From: Adiantum capillus-veneris
Taxonomy: Eukaryota > Streptophyta > Polypodiopsida > Polypodiales > Pteridaceae
Direction: 5' to 3'
Length of the DNA stretch: 64,000 nt
Assembly (NCBI GenBank): GCA_014529385.2
Contig: CM043967.1
Coordinates: 11,174,001 to 11,238,000, forward strand
Under the pieces are notes generated by a model. It was given only the letters and a program-made list of their open reading frames with translations, made no database searches and had not been told where the DNA came from. The stretch's first letter is position 1. Each line of letters starts with the position of its first letter. Of the stretch, positions 11,401-23,761 are shown one piece after another. The translations under genes and the position numbers were made by a program.

Positions 11401-12051
11401 TATAAGTCATACACAGCAGCATGGTGTAAAGGTCGACATTTTAGGGTGGAACGAATCGACAAAAAGCGTTTTACTCAAGATTGTGGAATCATGGCAAAAT
11501 TTGAAGAGTCTAGTCGACGACGTTCCTCTGATGCAGATCCTGTGGTGGCGGAACTCACTTACTTCGGCATGCTGCAAGAGATTTTGAGGATCGATTATAG
11601 AGGATTTTTTGTCGACTTGTTCGACGTGCAATGGTTCAAGATAATCATGGAGGGTCACAATGCTACTGTGCGTAGAGGAGAGTCTGGTTTTTTTGAGGTG
11701 GATTCTACTAAGAAATGGACTGACCTAAGAGACACTTTCGTACTACCCGAGCATTGTGAACAAGTAAGTCTGTAAATAGTTAACATCCCCCTTTTACAAG
11801 TTATGTGCTTGAAAGATCTCATGTAAGTTATGTGGCTCTGGCAGGTAATATTTCATCCTACAAAGTCTACATCAAACTGGTGGTACGTCATAGAGGTAGC
11901 CCCTCGTAGTGCAAGGACGTATGAAGGCTACCATGTGCCAATCACAACGGCATCAATGGAGGAGATCAGAGAAGATGCTCAATCAGAAGCCGCTGCGGTG
12001 GTGCCAGACGAGCATCAAGATATAGGAAGTTATAGATATAGGAAGTTATGA
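8440..12051 (+). pseudogene. tnpD/TNP2-type CACTA transposase gene, spliced and broken
   Basis: Six exons are proposed: 8440-8972, 9069-9808, 9892-10489, 10564-11320, 11401-11763 and 11845-12051, all with GT-AG borders. Exon 1 has the transposase-associated CPCNQC motif. Exon 2 has the TNP2 (Transposase_21) signature HACPNDCILFRGEY, CPKCDSERY, LRLGLAMDGVNPFG and a conserved catalytic-core region. Exon 3 has PYWPRLMINHLLDPMHIFKN and GLKSHDWHKMCQ. Exon 4 has the DUF4218-like RWMFFLERFMKTLKGYVR and ARPEGSMAEGW; exon 5 has a DUF4216-like region. In-frame stops occur in exon 2 (TGA near 9118), exon 3 (TAG 9963-9965) and exon 4 (TGA 10978-10980), with frameshifts near 10310 and 11090. The protein would be the transposase that cuts the element ends. 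Confidence 0.88.
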
Positions 12052-12357
12052 TGAGTTATGCGAGGATGAGAGAGAGATCTCTTAAAGCCACAAATATTGT
12101 ATTTGAACAATTTTGCTCCGTGTTGTAAAAGCTCTGGCTCTCTAAGTACCTTCCATGGTGTATAACGCTCTTTTCTACTCGCGCTCACATCTTTTGATTG
12201 AAAATTCTGAGTTTTCGACTTGCCTCTTCTATCACTCAATTCATTGCGTCATTGTATTTATATGCATCATTATGTCATTGTATTTAATGTTCTTTGCGTC
12301 ATTGTCTACTCTATTCATTCAATATTAAGTTTAAATATCCGTGTGTTTAATGCAGGT

Positions 12358-13483
12358 ATGGATGATGAGGAGTTTCTTTCTTCTTTGTCACCGCAGCAGA
12401 GACAGTGGTACGTGGAGCGTCATCGCTCTGGCGCATCATCGCGCGTTCCTACTCCATCCGCATCTCCCTCTATTTCGGAGCATTCGGCGCGCTCCGAAGC
12501 TTCGGCGTCGACGAGACGAGCTTCACACTCGTCTAGACACCGAAGCTCTAGTGGTGGTGGTGGCGGTTGTTGTGGGGATTCCGCCACCGATGCCTGCACA
12601 CCGCCTCGTGTTCGACGAGGCTCTTTACCCTCCCCTTCTTTGCCCGCCCCCACACCATCCACAACATCGCCATCTACGCCAGGTTTTGCACGGCTGACTG
12701 TTCCTAGCAGCTACACACCTCTACCTACTCCGCGAGGAGCCACCCCACTCGACACTCCTCGCTTCGGGGCCTAGACGCCGGTGGAGACACCTGACGTCCG
12801 TACCCCCATCGACACACCACTAGAGACCCCTGCCGGGACACCCAGGTTCACGTGTCACCGGCCAGAGGGCTTGCCTTACTCCGTCGACTTCAGCGGCGGC
12901 ATCATCATGGATGATGACGGCAAGAAGGTGATCTCGCGCATGCGTGGTCTTTGCTCTCAGCTGTTTAGACACTACATACTAAACAAATGGAGTGAATTAC
13001 CAAGTGATTTAAAAAACAGAGTCATCAGCATACTTCATGATGAGTTTCCCGTTCCAACACGGGATCAGCGCTTCAATGAAGACTTGATGAAGATTCGAAT
13101 GCGCGAATACTGCAAACACAAGCGTTCCGAAGTGCAAAAAGCAATCAAGCATGGGTGGAACAGGCCAGATTGGCTGGCCAAAGAAGATTGGAAGAATGCG
13201 AAGAAAGTAGCGCGCGAGAATCCCGACAAGTGGAAGCAACAAAAGGATGCAGCCAGAGCGCGAGTAGAGGCAGGGAGCTCGCACCACTTGGGGAGCGGTG
13301 GATGGGCATCATTTGAGGCCGATTTTGTAAGTGTTTTTGCATTGCTCTTTATGTTCGATAGTTTAGGGTTTATGAATTTTTTAATTCTAACATAATGAAT
13401 TCTTTGTATGTTTTGACAGTGGTCGATGACAGGACGTGATCCCACACCGTACGAGCGCGAGTACGCAGGCACGCAGGCGTACA
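12358..13483 (+). pseudogene. tnpA-type (Ptta/En/Spm-like) protein gene, truncated
   Basis: Exon 1 (12358-13326) starts MDDEEFLSSLSPQQRQWY and has a long Ser/Pro/Thr-rich, low-complexity region with repeated TP-x-x-TP motifs. After an in-frame TAG at 12772-12774 comes a conserved part: LFRHYILNKWSELPSDLKNR and GSSHHLGSGGWASFEADF, resembling the Transposase_24 (Ptta/En/Spm) family. A GTAAGT intron (13327-13419) leads to WSMTGRDPTPYEREYAGTQ, which then stops matching anything, so the C terminus is lost. TnpA-type proteins bind subterminal motifs and help transposition. The start may be preceded by an intron, as TAATGCAG|GT lies just upstream. Confidence 0.7.
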
Positions 13484-13602
13484 ATTGTCAATTTTACGCT
13501 TGTCAATTTTGCAAACAATGCGTCTTGTGGGTGACTATTTTGGGTCTATTATCTACCCTTGCACTTTTTTTAAAAAGTGAATCAAGTACAATATGGTTGA
13601 TG

Positions 13603-13631
13603 GGTGGCAGGGCATTCAATGCCCTGTCACC
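13603..13631 (+). repeat. 14-bp hairpin before the CACTA 3' subterminal region
   Basis: GGTGGCAGGGCATT and AATGCCCTGTCACC pair around a single C, with one G-T mismatch. It marks the boundary between the tnpA remnant and the subterminal motif block. Confidence 0.65.
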
Positions 13632-13647
13632 AAAAAAAATTTCTCTC

Positions 13648-13826
13648 GGGCGTCGCTATAACTGTCGTTATTTATGGCTCTGTAGCATCGCTATGAGCGT
13701 CGCTATAGACTTCTATGTAAAGTCGCTATAACCGTCGCTATGACCGTTGCTATGAGCGTCTCTATATAGCGACGCTCTCGTAGCGACGCTATTAGCGACG
13801 GTTTTAGCGACGCCGGGGGTTATAAA
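13648..13826 (+). repeat. 3' subterminal GCGTCGCTAT motif cluster of CACTA
   Basis: At least ten variants of GCGTCGCTAT or its complement TAGCGACGC occur in both orientations over ~170 bp. They match the motif at the 5' end of the element and are candidate TnpA-type binding sites. Confidence 0.8.
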
Positions 13827-13886
13827 AACCTAGTGTATTTCTGTCGCTAACATCGTCACAAGAGCACACAACCTCTTGTAGTGTCA

Positions 13887-14841
13887 CTTAATCCCAATCA
13901 AGAAAACATTTACAGCTTCAGATATTGCTCGTTTGTTTGTGAAGGAGGTTTTCAGAATTCATGGTTTACCCAAGAGGATTGTCAGCGATCGTGATGCCAA
14001 GTTTACTTCAAAGTTTTGGGTATCATTGTTTCAAGCTATTGGAACCCAGTTATGTTTTAGTACTGCTTATCATTCTCAAACTGATGGCCAAACTGAAAGA
14101 GTTAATCAAGTAATTGAAGACATCCTCAGAGCCTACTGCAAAAGAGAACCTCACAAGTGGATTCAATACCTACCCTTGGTAGAGTATGCATACAATTCCT
14201 CTACTCATAGAAGTATTGGAATGACACCTTTTAATGCTCTTTATGGTCAAGAATGTTTATCACCTCTTAACTTTTCTGACCCCACTATAAGGGTAGAAGT
14301 CTCAAAGAAAATGCTTGAAGAAATGGAAGCTCAAACCAAAGCTATTCGAAGGGATGTTCAAGCGGCTCAAGATCGACAAAAGAAGTACGCCGACTTAAAA
14401 AGATCTGATCGGATTTTCAAAGAAGGTGACAAATTTTTCTTACGAGTAAAGCCCAAAAAGAGCAATCTGTCTCTCGGAAGGTATAAGAAGCTTAGCTACC
14501 GATATTGTGGACCTTACAAAATAATCAAGGTTGTAAGTGATCAAGCTTATAGATTAAAACTCCCTTCTCATCTCAAAGTGCATGATGTATTTCATGTAAG
14601 TCTGTTAAAACCATATGTATATAACCCCGACCATGTCCTTGATGATGAGCAAATCATTTCACCTGCTCAAGATGTTCTACAACTCCAACCTGATACTATC
14701 CTAGAAACTCGGGAGAGAAAGCTTAGGAATAGATCCATCAAAGAACATCTTATCTTATGGAAGGATTTCTCTATAGAAAATGCTACTTGGAAAGATGAGA
14801 CATCCCTTCTTAAGGATTACCCTTCACTATTCTTGAAATGA
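13887..14841 (+). pseudogene. pol: C-terminal integrase with chromodomain of element A
   Basis: This is the remainder of the integrase split at 6208. The frame shows the second and third catalytic residues in RIVSDRDAKFTSKFW and SQTDGQTERVNQVIED. The C-terminal part has RRDVQAAQDRQKKYADLKR, then VHDVFHVSLLKPYV, and ends with a chromodomain-like segment (RSIKEHLILWKDFSIENATW). Chromodomains direct chromovirus integrase to chromatin. The frame is open to TGA at 14839-14841. Confidence 0.93.
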
Positions 14842-14856
14842 GGGCATCTCAAATTC

Positions 14857-14870
14857 TAAGTTGGGGAGAT
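14857..14870 (+). promoter_or_regulatory. Polypurine tract of element A
   Basis: TAAGTTGGGGAGAT directly precedes the 3' LTR and would prime plus-strand DNA synthesis. Copy C has the same tract at 43157-43170 on the minus strand. Confidence 0.85.
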
Positions 14871-17866
14871 TGTAAGGTCTCTACTTTCGAATTTCATACA
14901 AGTTCTATTACGCATTTGAATTTTTTTAAACCATTACTTATTATTTAAGATATTCGAATACAAATTATGAATCGTAGGCTGAGAAAACTAGAATTTAAAA
15001 TTTACGCTACAAAATTCTGACATGATTAGCTATATGAATCACTAATTAACTTATTGCAAGATTTATTTAATGATTGTAGAATATTATTTTACTACTGTAA
15101 AGTTAATATAAGACTGTAAAGTTTAACTTAAAAATGTAAAGTAACTTATCATTAAGGAAATAAGTAAAATAATTATAAAAACAAAAGAATACACAGGGAT
15201 GAAAAATGAAGGCACATGGACTCACCTGGACTCACATAGGAGGGGACAAAGTGGGACACACTGTCACATGAAAAGGAGAGACTAGTCTTGACCAATCTTA
15301 ATGAGGGGAGCCTGTGTGGCCTTATCTTTTGATGATAATGACAAAGTGATCAAGCTGATGGGTACCACAAGGGTACCAAAAACGCGGGTATGATTTTTTG
15401 GGGAAAAAAATAAAAAAATAAAAAAATAAAAAATTATTTTTTTTGGGAAAAAAGAAATTGGACGTTTTCTTTTGTGCTATAAATGGAGCATCCATGCTCA
15501 CACTTTAAACATAGAGATTGCCTCTATAGTGCCCACGAAGTGCTGCCACTTCTCTTAGAGAGAAGGCGTCCAAAAACCACTAAGAGAGCAAAAACTCTAG
15601 TGAACTAATAAGGTGCGTATTAATCAAGCATTCAATTAACTTTAAGAATGATCTATGTGTGCTATCTCTTACTCTAATCTCTCTAATAGATTAGTAAGGT
15701 TCAATTAGCTATGTGTGTGTGTGTGCTATCTCTTACTCTAATCTCTCTAATAGATTAGTAAGATTCAATTAGCTATGTGTGTGTGTGTGCTATCTATTAC
15801 ACTAATCTCTAATGGATTAGTAAGATTCAATTAGCTTTAAGAAGGATATGTGTGTGTGGTGTGTGCTATATCTTACTCTAATCTCTCTACTAGATTAGTA
15901 AGATTCAATTAGTTTTAAGAAGGACATGTGTGTATGTGTGCTATCTCTTACTCTAATCTCTCTAATAGATTGGTGAGATTCAATTAGCTTTAGAAAAGGA
16001 TGTGTGTGCGTTCTCTTTTACTCTAATTTTCTAATGGACTAGTAAGATTCAATTAACTTTAGAAAAGATGCGTGTGTATGTTTTCTCTTAGAAAAGAATG
16101 TGTGTGTGTTCTCTTTTACTCTAATCTTCTAATGGATTAGTAAGATTCAATTAACTTTAGAAAAGATATGTGTATATGTTTTCTCTTACTCTAATCTCTC
16201 TAAGTATACCTACTCTCTCTAGTTAGTACATCTTCACTATTAACTTATGCATAGTTAATTGAAAGTTAATACATAAGAGAACTCATCATATTCTTATTAT
16301 ACATTATAAAATTCTCATTCACCAATTTTATTGTCAATTAGATTAAATAGAATTTTGAATAATACTAAAAATTGATTTAGTTGAAGTATAGAAATTGAAG
16401 TTAGAATTGGATTAGAAATGTGAAGCATAAAAGTAATGTATTCCTAAACTTTCACTCATAGTTTACACATTTAATTTTTGATTAATTATGATTAGCAAAT
16501 ATTTGATGTATAGAAATGAGATGTAAAATAACAACAATAAGTGTGAATTCGAGTTGGCGACGGTTCAAATTATAAACTCTCTTTGGAAACAAGAGATTAC
16601 TAGGGAAATTGACCAATTTAAAGTTCTAAGTGTATAATATAAGTGTAGTACAAAAAAATGGCTCCAAAGCGTGCTCGAACCCAAGGCGTTAATGATCATG
16701 AAGCTGGTACAAGTAACGGTGGAACCCCTGCGGAACATGCTATTTCTCCACCAATCGGACCAATCAAAGATATGGTACAGGTTAGTATTGCAGTTTCAAG
16801 TTATGCATCATTGCATATGCGAGACCATAGGAATATAATATTTACCTTATAAAAAGAAAACACGGACCGAAACCACGGGGCTTAACCCCAAGAAACTCGT
16901 CATATGTTTGACAAGTATGACAGATTGTCTAGTTAAACTGGTTGCTATAGGAAAGAATGTTTGTCTAAAACCTTCGGTATGGTTTCTCTCAAGTCTCTCT
17001 ACTTATTAGCGCTGGTATTATGTGGCAGTTGTCGAGGCGTGAGATGACGCCCAGGATGGCACCGCTGATGCTGTGGTGGGAGTACACCCAGATTAGCCGA
17101 TCTGGATACTGCAGTTTTGTTTTTTTGTGGCGTGAGGATGACGCCTAGATTGGCACCGTTGTTGCTGTGGCGGGAGTACGTCCAGATTAGCACAACGAGT
17201 ACTTGTCGAGCGGTATGGGACGCTCATGAGGACAAGGGTTTTTATAAATAATGTATATACTGATCGGACATAATAGCGCCAGTAGAGATTCTTGAGTGAA
17301 CCTAATCCAAGGGTTGTTGGTTTAAAATTGGACGACTTCTTATTTGACTATTGTTTGTAATACTGTTTGAAGGGCTGTTTTAACGAACCAGTATCATAAA
17401 TAAAGTAAAGGAACATGTATGTTTAAACAGTGTGGTAGTAATTAGATAACAAAAGAAGGGTAACTGTGGTGTGGAAAGTGGGAGAATGATACCCCGGCGG
17501 TATCATTCTATGGACGGGTGGACCCGATGAGTCAGGTAACTTTCCAACGCTATAATTTTTTTTAAAAAAGTCATAAATCTTAAAAGAGACAAACCTTGGC
17601 GGCTGTGCTTCTGAAACATGGGGAAAAAAGCGCACAAGTTGGTCACTCTAAGATTTATACTTTTAGGTATAGTTGATTATAGATAGTTTTTAGATAGGGT
17701 TATGGTGGTCACGCTCCGCCATAGCGAGATAGGACCAATCCTTCACTAACGGTTCATGCCTGTGGCTACGTAGTAGCTAAGGCAATGTCCGTTGGTTTTT
17801 CCTTCTCAGGATTGGAGACCTATCAAAGGTACTCCGCTCCTCTCAACAAGGGGCAGGGACCTCACA
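14871..17866 (+). repeat. 3' LTR of chromovirus A (2996 bp)
   Basis: The complete LTR runs from TGTAAGGTCTC to GGGACCTCACA. A TATA box (CTATAAATGG) lies at 15478-15487, so transcription should start near 15510, leaving a very long R-U5 part. The TG-rich minisatellite is at 15650-16200. The gag exon-1 frame is kept at 16658-16780 with its GTTAGT donor. Array sequence follows immediately at 17867. Confidence 0.95.
15478..15487 (+). promoter_or_regulatory. LTR TATA box
   Basis: CTATAAATGG sits ~610 bp into the LTR, with GCTATAAATAG at the same place in the LTRs of copy C (42547-42556 and 49583-49594, minus strand). The equivalent in the 5' LTR of A is outside the window. Confidence 0.7.
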
Positions 17867-18850
17867 TCCTACGACGTTAAAACTCTCTTCTTCTCGGGTG
17901 TGTGTGTGTGGGTGTGTGTGTGTGTACTAATAAAAAGAGGAAAATAGAATAACATTTCTATCACCCAAGTGTGGTAGATTGGTTAAGCCATTTCCCTCTT
18001 GAATAACAAGTCTTGAGTTCAACTCTCATCGTTGTCTAGATCTTTAAGGTCTCTTGGGATAGTTTCCTATGACATTAAAACTCTCTTCTTCTTTGGTGTG
18101 TGTTTGTGTGCGTGCTAATAAAAAGAGGAAAATGCTATAACCTTCTATCACTTAAGTGTGGTAGATTTTTTATGTCATATTATTTGTAAATAAAAGGTCT
18201 TGAGTTCAACACTCTATGTTGGCTAGATCTGTAAGGTCTCTTGCAATAGTTTCCTACAACGTTAAAACTCTCTCTTTTTCGGTGTGTGTGTGTGTGCTAT
18301 TTAAAAAAAAAGACAAAATGGTAAAACCTTTCTATCACCCAAGTGTGGTAGATTGGTTATGCCATTTCCCTCTTGAATAACAGGTCTTGAGTTCAACTCT
18401 CCTGGTCAGCTAGATCTTTAAGGTCTATGGCGATAGTTTCCTACAACGTTAAAACTCTCTTCTTCTCGGGTGTGTGTGTGTGTGTGCTAATAATAAGAGA
18501 AAAATGGTATAATCTTTCTATCATCCAAGTATGGTAGATTTGCTATACCAATTCACTATTGAATAATAGGTCTTGAGTTCAAATTTCCTAGTCGGCTAGA
18601 TCTTTAAGGTTTCCTAGGATAGTTTCCTACAATGGTATAACTTTGTTCTTCTTGGGTGTGTGTGTGGGTTTGTATGTGTGTGTGCTAATAAAAAGAGTAA
18701 AATGGTATAACCTTTCTATCACCCAAGTGTGGTAGATTGGTTATGCCATTTCCCTCTTGAATAACAAGTCTAGAGATCAACTCTTCTCGTTGGCTAGATC
18801 TTTTAAGGTCTCTTGGGATAGTTTCCTATGACGCTAAAACTCTCTTCTTC

Positions 18851-18898
<48 letters not shown>

Positions 18899-19455
18899 GT
18901 GTGTGGTAATAAAAACAGGAAAATGGTATAGCCTTTCTATCACCCAAGTGTGGTAGATTGGTTATGTCATTTCCCTGTTGAATAATATGTCTTAAGTTCA
19001 ACTCTTCTTGAGAGCTAGATCTTTAAGGTCTCTTGAGATAGTTTCCTACGACATTTAAACTCTCTTCTTCATGGGTGTGTGTGTGTGAGTGTGTATGCTA
19101 ATAAAAAGAGGAAAATGGTATAACCTTTTTATCACCAAAGTGTGGTAGATTGGTTTAATCATTTCCCTCTTGAATAACAGGTCTTGAGTTCAACTCTACT
19201 CGTCGGTTAGATCTTCAAGGTCTCTTGGGATAGTTTCCTACGATGTTAAAACTCTCTTCTTCTTGGGTGTGTGTGTGTGTGTGTACTAATAAATAGAGGA
19301 AAATGGTATAACGTTTCTATTACCAAAGTGTGGGTGATTTTTATGCCATTTCCCATTTGAATAAGAGGTCTTGAGTTCAACTCTCCTTGTTGGCTAGATC
19401 TTTAAGGTCTCTTGGGATAGTTTCCTACGATGTTAAAACACTCTTCTTCTCGCGC

Positions 19456-19529
<74 letters not shown>

Positions 19530-19903
19530 ATACTAATAAAAAGAAAAAAAGGGTATAACCTTTCTATCACCCAAGTGTGGTGGTTATGCCATTTCCCTCT
19601 TGAATAACACGTCTTGAGTTCAAATGTCGTCGTCGGCCAGATCTTTAAGGTCTTTTGGGATAATTCCTACGACGTTAAAACTCTCTTCTTCTCGAGTGTA
19701 TGTGTGTGTGTAGCCTTGTGTGTGCGCTAATGAAAAAAGGAAAATGGTATAATCTTGCTATCACCCAAGTGTGGTAGATTCGTTATACCAATTCCCTCTT
19801 GAATAACAGGTCTTGAGTTCAGCTTTCCTCATCAGCTAGATCTTTAAGGTCTTCTGGAATGTTTCCTACAATGTTATAACTCTCTTCTTCTTGTGTGTGT
19901 GCA

Positions 19904-19981
<78 letters not shown>

Positions 19982-21138
19982 CTAATAAAAAGAGGAAAGT
20001 GGTATAACCTTTCTATCACCCAAGTGTGGTAGATTGGTTATGCCATTTCCCTCTTGAATAACAGGTCTTGAGTTCAGCGCTTCTCGTAGGAAGGTTTCTT
20101 GGGATAGTTTCCTATGACGTTAAAACGCTCTTCTTCTCAGGTGTGTGTGTAGCTGTGTGTGGTAATAGAAAGAGGAAAATGGTATAACCTTTCTATCGCA
20201 AGTGTGGTAGATTGGTTATATCATATCCCTCTTGAATAACAGGTCTTGAGCTTAACTTTCCGTGTCGTCTAGATCTTTAAGGTCTCTTGGAATAGTTTCC
20301 TACGACGTTAAAACTCTCTTCTTCTTGGGTGTGTGTGTGTAGCTGTGTGTCTACTAATAAAAAGAGGAAAATTCTATAGCCTTTATATCAGCCAAGTGTG
20401 GTAGATTGGTTATACCAGTTCCCTCTTGAATAGCAGGTCTTGAGTTCAACTTTTCTCATTTCCTAGATCTTAAAGGTCTCCTGGGATAGTTTCCTACAAT
20501 GTTATAACTCTCTTCTTCTTGGGTGTGTGTGTGTGGGTGTGTGTGCTAATAAAAAGAGGAAAATGGTATAACCTTATTATCACCCAAGTGTGGTAGATTG
20601 GTTGTGCCATTTCCCTCTTGAATAACAGGTCTTGAGTTCAACTCTCCTTGTCGGCTAGATCTCTAAGGTCTCTTGGGTTTCCAACGATGTTAAAGAACTC
20701 TTCTTCTTGGGTGGGTGTGGGTGTGGGTGTGCGCGCTAATAAAAAGAGAAAAATGGTATAATCTTTCTATCACCCAAGTGTGGTAGATTGGTTATGCCAT
20801 TTCTCTCTTGAATTACAAGTCTTGAGTTCAACTCTCCTTGTTGGCTAGATCTGTAAGGTCTCTTAGGATAGTTTTCTACGATGTTAAAACTCACTTCTTT
20901 TTGGGTGCTTGTGTGGATGTGTGTATGTGAGCTAATAAAAAGGGGGAAATGGTATAATGTTTCTATCACCCAAGTGTGGTAGATTGGTTATGCCATTTCC
21001 CTTTTCAATAATAGGTCTTGAGTTGAACTCTCCTTGTCGGCTAGAACTTTAAGGTGTCTTGGGATAGTTTCCTATAACATTAGAACTCTCTTCTTCTCGG
21101 GTGCGTGTGCGTGTGTGTGTGCGTGCGCGCGCACGCAC
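17867..21138 (+). repeat. Tandem array 1: ~190-bp units with tRNA-like promoter boxes
   Basis: About 17 head-to-tail units each read: GTTAAAACTCTCTTCTTC, a (TG)n block of 10-70 bp, GCTAATAAAAAGAGGAAAATG, CTTTCTATCACCCAAGTG, TGGTAGATTGGTTATGCC, CTCTTGAATAACAGGTC, GAGTTCAACTCTCC, TAGATCTTTAAGGTCTC, TTGGGATAGTTTCCTACGAC. Units are diverged; length varies mostly through (TG)n, longest at 19455-19530 and 19905-19975. TGGTAGATTGG fits the Pol III A-box pattern TRGYNNANNGG and GTTCAACTC fits the B-box pattern GWTCRANNC, 34 nt apart as in an intronless tRNA. No unit folds into a convincing functional tRNA. Element A borders the array on the left; element D interrupts it on the right. Confidence 0.9.
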
Positions 21139-22167
21139 TGTGGGACGGGTGTCTAACCTCACTCCTATCTTATTGTAGAGGTAGCAAGAACCACGATTAA
21201 ATTGTAAATCCATGGGACGAAGCTGAATCGACTAGGTCATAGAGGCTACAAGAGGTTGTCAATCTCTTGGAAAACAACAAACAACTCACATCTAACTCAA
21301 GCTACATCAAGTGACTAAAATCACCAAAAGCCAATCACTCATCAGCAACAAATCACATCCGTTGCAGCATCAAATGACATCCAAACGTAATGAAACTTCT
21401 CAGAAATGATTATAAGACCTAAGCACACATGCTTATGGTCTCAAATCCCACTTTAGGTGAAGTGCAAAAATCACGATTATTAACAACAGTGGATTTTTGA
21501 CCTAGTCGTTTTCGACCCAGAATGCATCTAAATGCTTAACAATGATGCCCCAATACCCCGCCTATGCTTAGTTTTTTAATTTGAAGTGTAAATTCCTACT
21601 TATGATGAAATTAGGCCGTAGGTCGAAGATGCCAGAAGCTACAAAATATTGTGAAATGCTTACGTCAATGCGCAGAGCTCTTACCTGCGGTTGCAACGCA
21701 TCAGACACGACTGGAATGTGACAACCGGGGGGGGGGGGAGTAGGATGTGCGAGAAGGAGACAAGTGAGCGTTGTTAGCTCACGTTGTGTATTTCATTATC
21801 CAAAACTTAATAATTACTTACAAAATTTGACTTTTATACCTTAGCCAAGGTTTTTGGTGGTCAAAACTAATAATATGGAGCTCTAACTAAAGATAGGTTG
21901 ATACAATCTAGAAGCTTGCAGCCCCGGCTCATTGATTACAAATTTTATCCGAAAAATAGGAGTTACAATATTCTTGACTTATCAAAATAATACTTTTTTT
22001 TACAATGAGAGCTCGGAAAAATGGTATCCGAGTTAGCTTGTTGCTAACATTTATGTTTTTACAATGAGAGCTCCGAAAAATGGTATCCGAGTTAGCTTGT
22101 TGTTAACATTATTGTTTTTACAATGAGAGCTCTGAAAAATGGTATCCGAGTTATCTTACTGCTAACA
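21139..22167 (-). repeat. 3' LTR of element D (1029 bp)
   Basis: In element sense it starts TGTTAGCAGTAAG and ends GGTTAGACACCCGTCCCACA. The first ~170 bp are a triplicated ~60-bp unit (GAGCTC..AAAAATGGTATCCGAGTTAGC, plus-strand copies near 22005, 22063 and 22121), each ending in a TGTTA/TAACA-like terminus. The 5' LTR has one unit only. A G11 run lies near 21728. AATCACGATTATT at ~21469 is a half-intact copy of the palindrome found across the element. Confidence 0.88.
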
Positions 22168-22184
22168 TTTCCCCCCTCCTCGCC
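22168..22184 (-). promoter_or_regulatory. Polypurine tract of element D
   Basis: In element sense, GGCGAGGAGGGGGGAAA lies directly upstream of the 3' LTR start TGTTAGC. Confidence 0.85.
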
Positions 22185-22206
22185 TGTGTTGTCCCTTGAC
22201 ACAGAT

Positions 22207-23500
22207 TTATGGGCTAAAATAATCTTTGGGTTGACGGCTGGCGAGGCGATCTTTAAGTGCATGTAAATCTTTTTCATATCTGATCTTTCTTTCTTTGTCT
22301 AGAACCTCCAAAAATTGCATATTGACTCTAATCTTTAGCTTGATGGCAGAGTAGCTTACAAATCTAGATGCTAGGTTGCTGATCAGTGGCCCAAAAATCT
22401 TCGTTTTCCAAGTGAAGAACCCTGTGTAGAATGCTTCCTCAAACACCAACATATTATGAGATGGCAAGAACATGCAGCGGGCGTAGAAGCCATGAAGGAC
22501 TTCGTCGAAAGGTTGGCCGTTGAGGTCGTAGCATAAACCCTTATTGCCCTCGAGGAAGGACATCCATGAGGCTCCTGCTTGCTCTGGCTCATAAAAGGCT
22601 TCAATGCATGTGAGCAGCATTTGGTAGATTTTGTAGAGCATAGCACATGAGAGATCAAGGAGGCTCTCAAAGAATGCCATGGCGCCCGTCAGGGTTTTCA
22701 CCATGTATTCCTCTGTCGGTGTTCCCTTCTCTAGAGCTGGCAATCTTTGATAATTCAGCCATGTAGATCGCTTCTTTGTCATTTCTTCGTGTGCTTGCCA
22801 CGTCCTTACTCTTGGTACAAGACAAAAAGTTGGGTCTTTTTGAAGTGCCGCAGGTGCTCTTGTGAACAAAATCAAGTATCTAGGATTCTTGTTCAGCCAG
22901 CTCTTTCTCCACTTAGGGTGGACTTCATCTGTGCCTTCTGCTTGCATGTCTTTATATAGTCGTTCCTTGACCTGTAGCAGTTCTACCTTGATCAAGGAAT
23001 ATGGTAGTGATTGTTGATGCCATTGTACATTGATTTGGTTGGGAGTGAGTTGAGTAACATTGACAGAATGAAGAACTCTCAACTCTCAATCCATCACTGC
23101 TTTCCACTGCTCATCCATCTCTTGAGAAACCTTCTCCTTAAGTGCATCTTCTTTAGCTTTTGACGGCTGGACCATCGGCACTTGATCGGCATTTGTTAAT
23201 AGTACTTGAAATTCTTCTTCTCCCTCGAGCCCTTCTGCCGGCTGTGTTTTCATCTCAACAAAAGAGACTGAGGGAATATCAATGTGGGGTTGTTTTGATG
23301 TACCTGCTTCTTCATGCATCTCTTGCTATCCATCTCGCAGTAGCTGATTAACTCTCTTGAGCTTTGCTATCTCCTTGAGCAGATCTTCTTCTCTTTGTAC
23401 CCGCATTAATGCAAGGTCTCTGCGTTGTGACTACTCTAGCTTTAGCTCTAGCTAGAGATCTTTATTCTTTTTCTCCAGTGCTCTAGCTCAAAATCTTTAT
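22207..23500 (-). pseudogene. Unknown ORF next to the D 3' LTR, coiled-coil N terminus
   Basis: This frame is open from 23319 to 22207 except for a TGA at 23083-23085. It extends upstream to ~23500 with further stops. The upstream part is heptad-rich (REEDLLKEIAKLKRVNQLLR), suggesting a coiled coil. The main part is a folded-looking domain with PNQINVQWHQQSLPYSLIKV, NKNPRYLILFTRAP, AFYEPEQAGASWMSFLEG and GFYARCMFLPSHNMLVFEEA. It ends HALKDRLASRQPKDYFSP. I do not recognise a family. As the last ORF before the 3' LTR it holds the place of env-like ORFs in Athila-type elements, but no signal peptide or membrane segment is evident, so env is not claimed. Confidence 0.6.
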
Positions 23501-23761
23501 TCTTTTACTTGGGTGGGATTGTGGCAGTTACTGGTTGTGGTGGGGCTTCTACCTCTCTTTGTGGTTGTGTGATTGCTTTGATTGTTTCTTGCTGGGTGGT
23601 GGTAGATAGTGTGGCCTCTATTTTCTTGTGCCTTTGGATGCTCAAAACTTGTTGCCTCCTTTGGTTCAGGACTTGCTTCTTTTTTTGGTTCTGGCTCTTT
23701 TGCTTTGCCTTGCTCGGAAGTAGTTGCTACCTGTTATTCATATCCTGCTGCTGCTTGTGGT

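Noticed and set aside
18330-18410. tRNA gene in an array unit
   Set aside because: Only A- and B-box-like motifs and a weak D-stem are present; anticodon and acceptor stems do not pair, so tRNA-like is the most that can be said.
19819-20019. ORFs MIERLYHFPLF... recurring on the minus strand of the array
   Set aside because: They run through the (TG)n block as His-Thr repeats and differ in length with the microsatellite.
21121-21138. GCGTGCGCGCGCACGC palindrome as a regulatory site
   Set aside because: It is a degenerate end of the (TG)n block at the D insertion point and occurs only there.
22207-23082. Calling the last ORF of D an envelope gene
   Set aside because: No signal peptide, transmembrane segment or furin-like site can be seen; position alone is insufficient.
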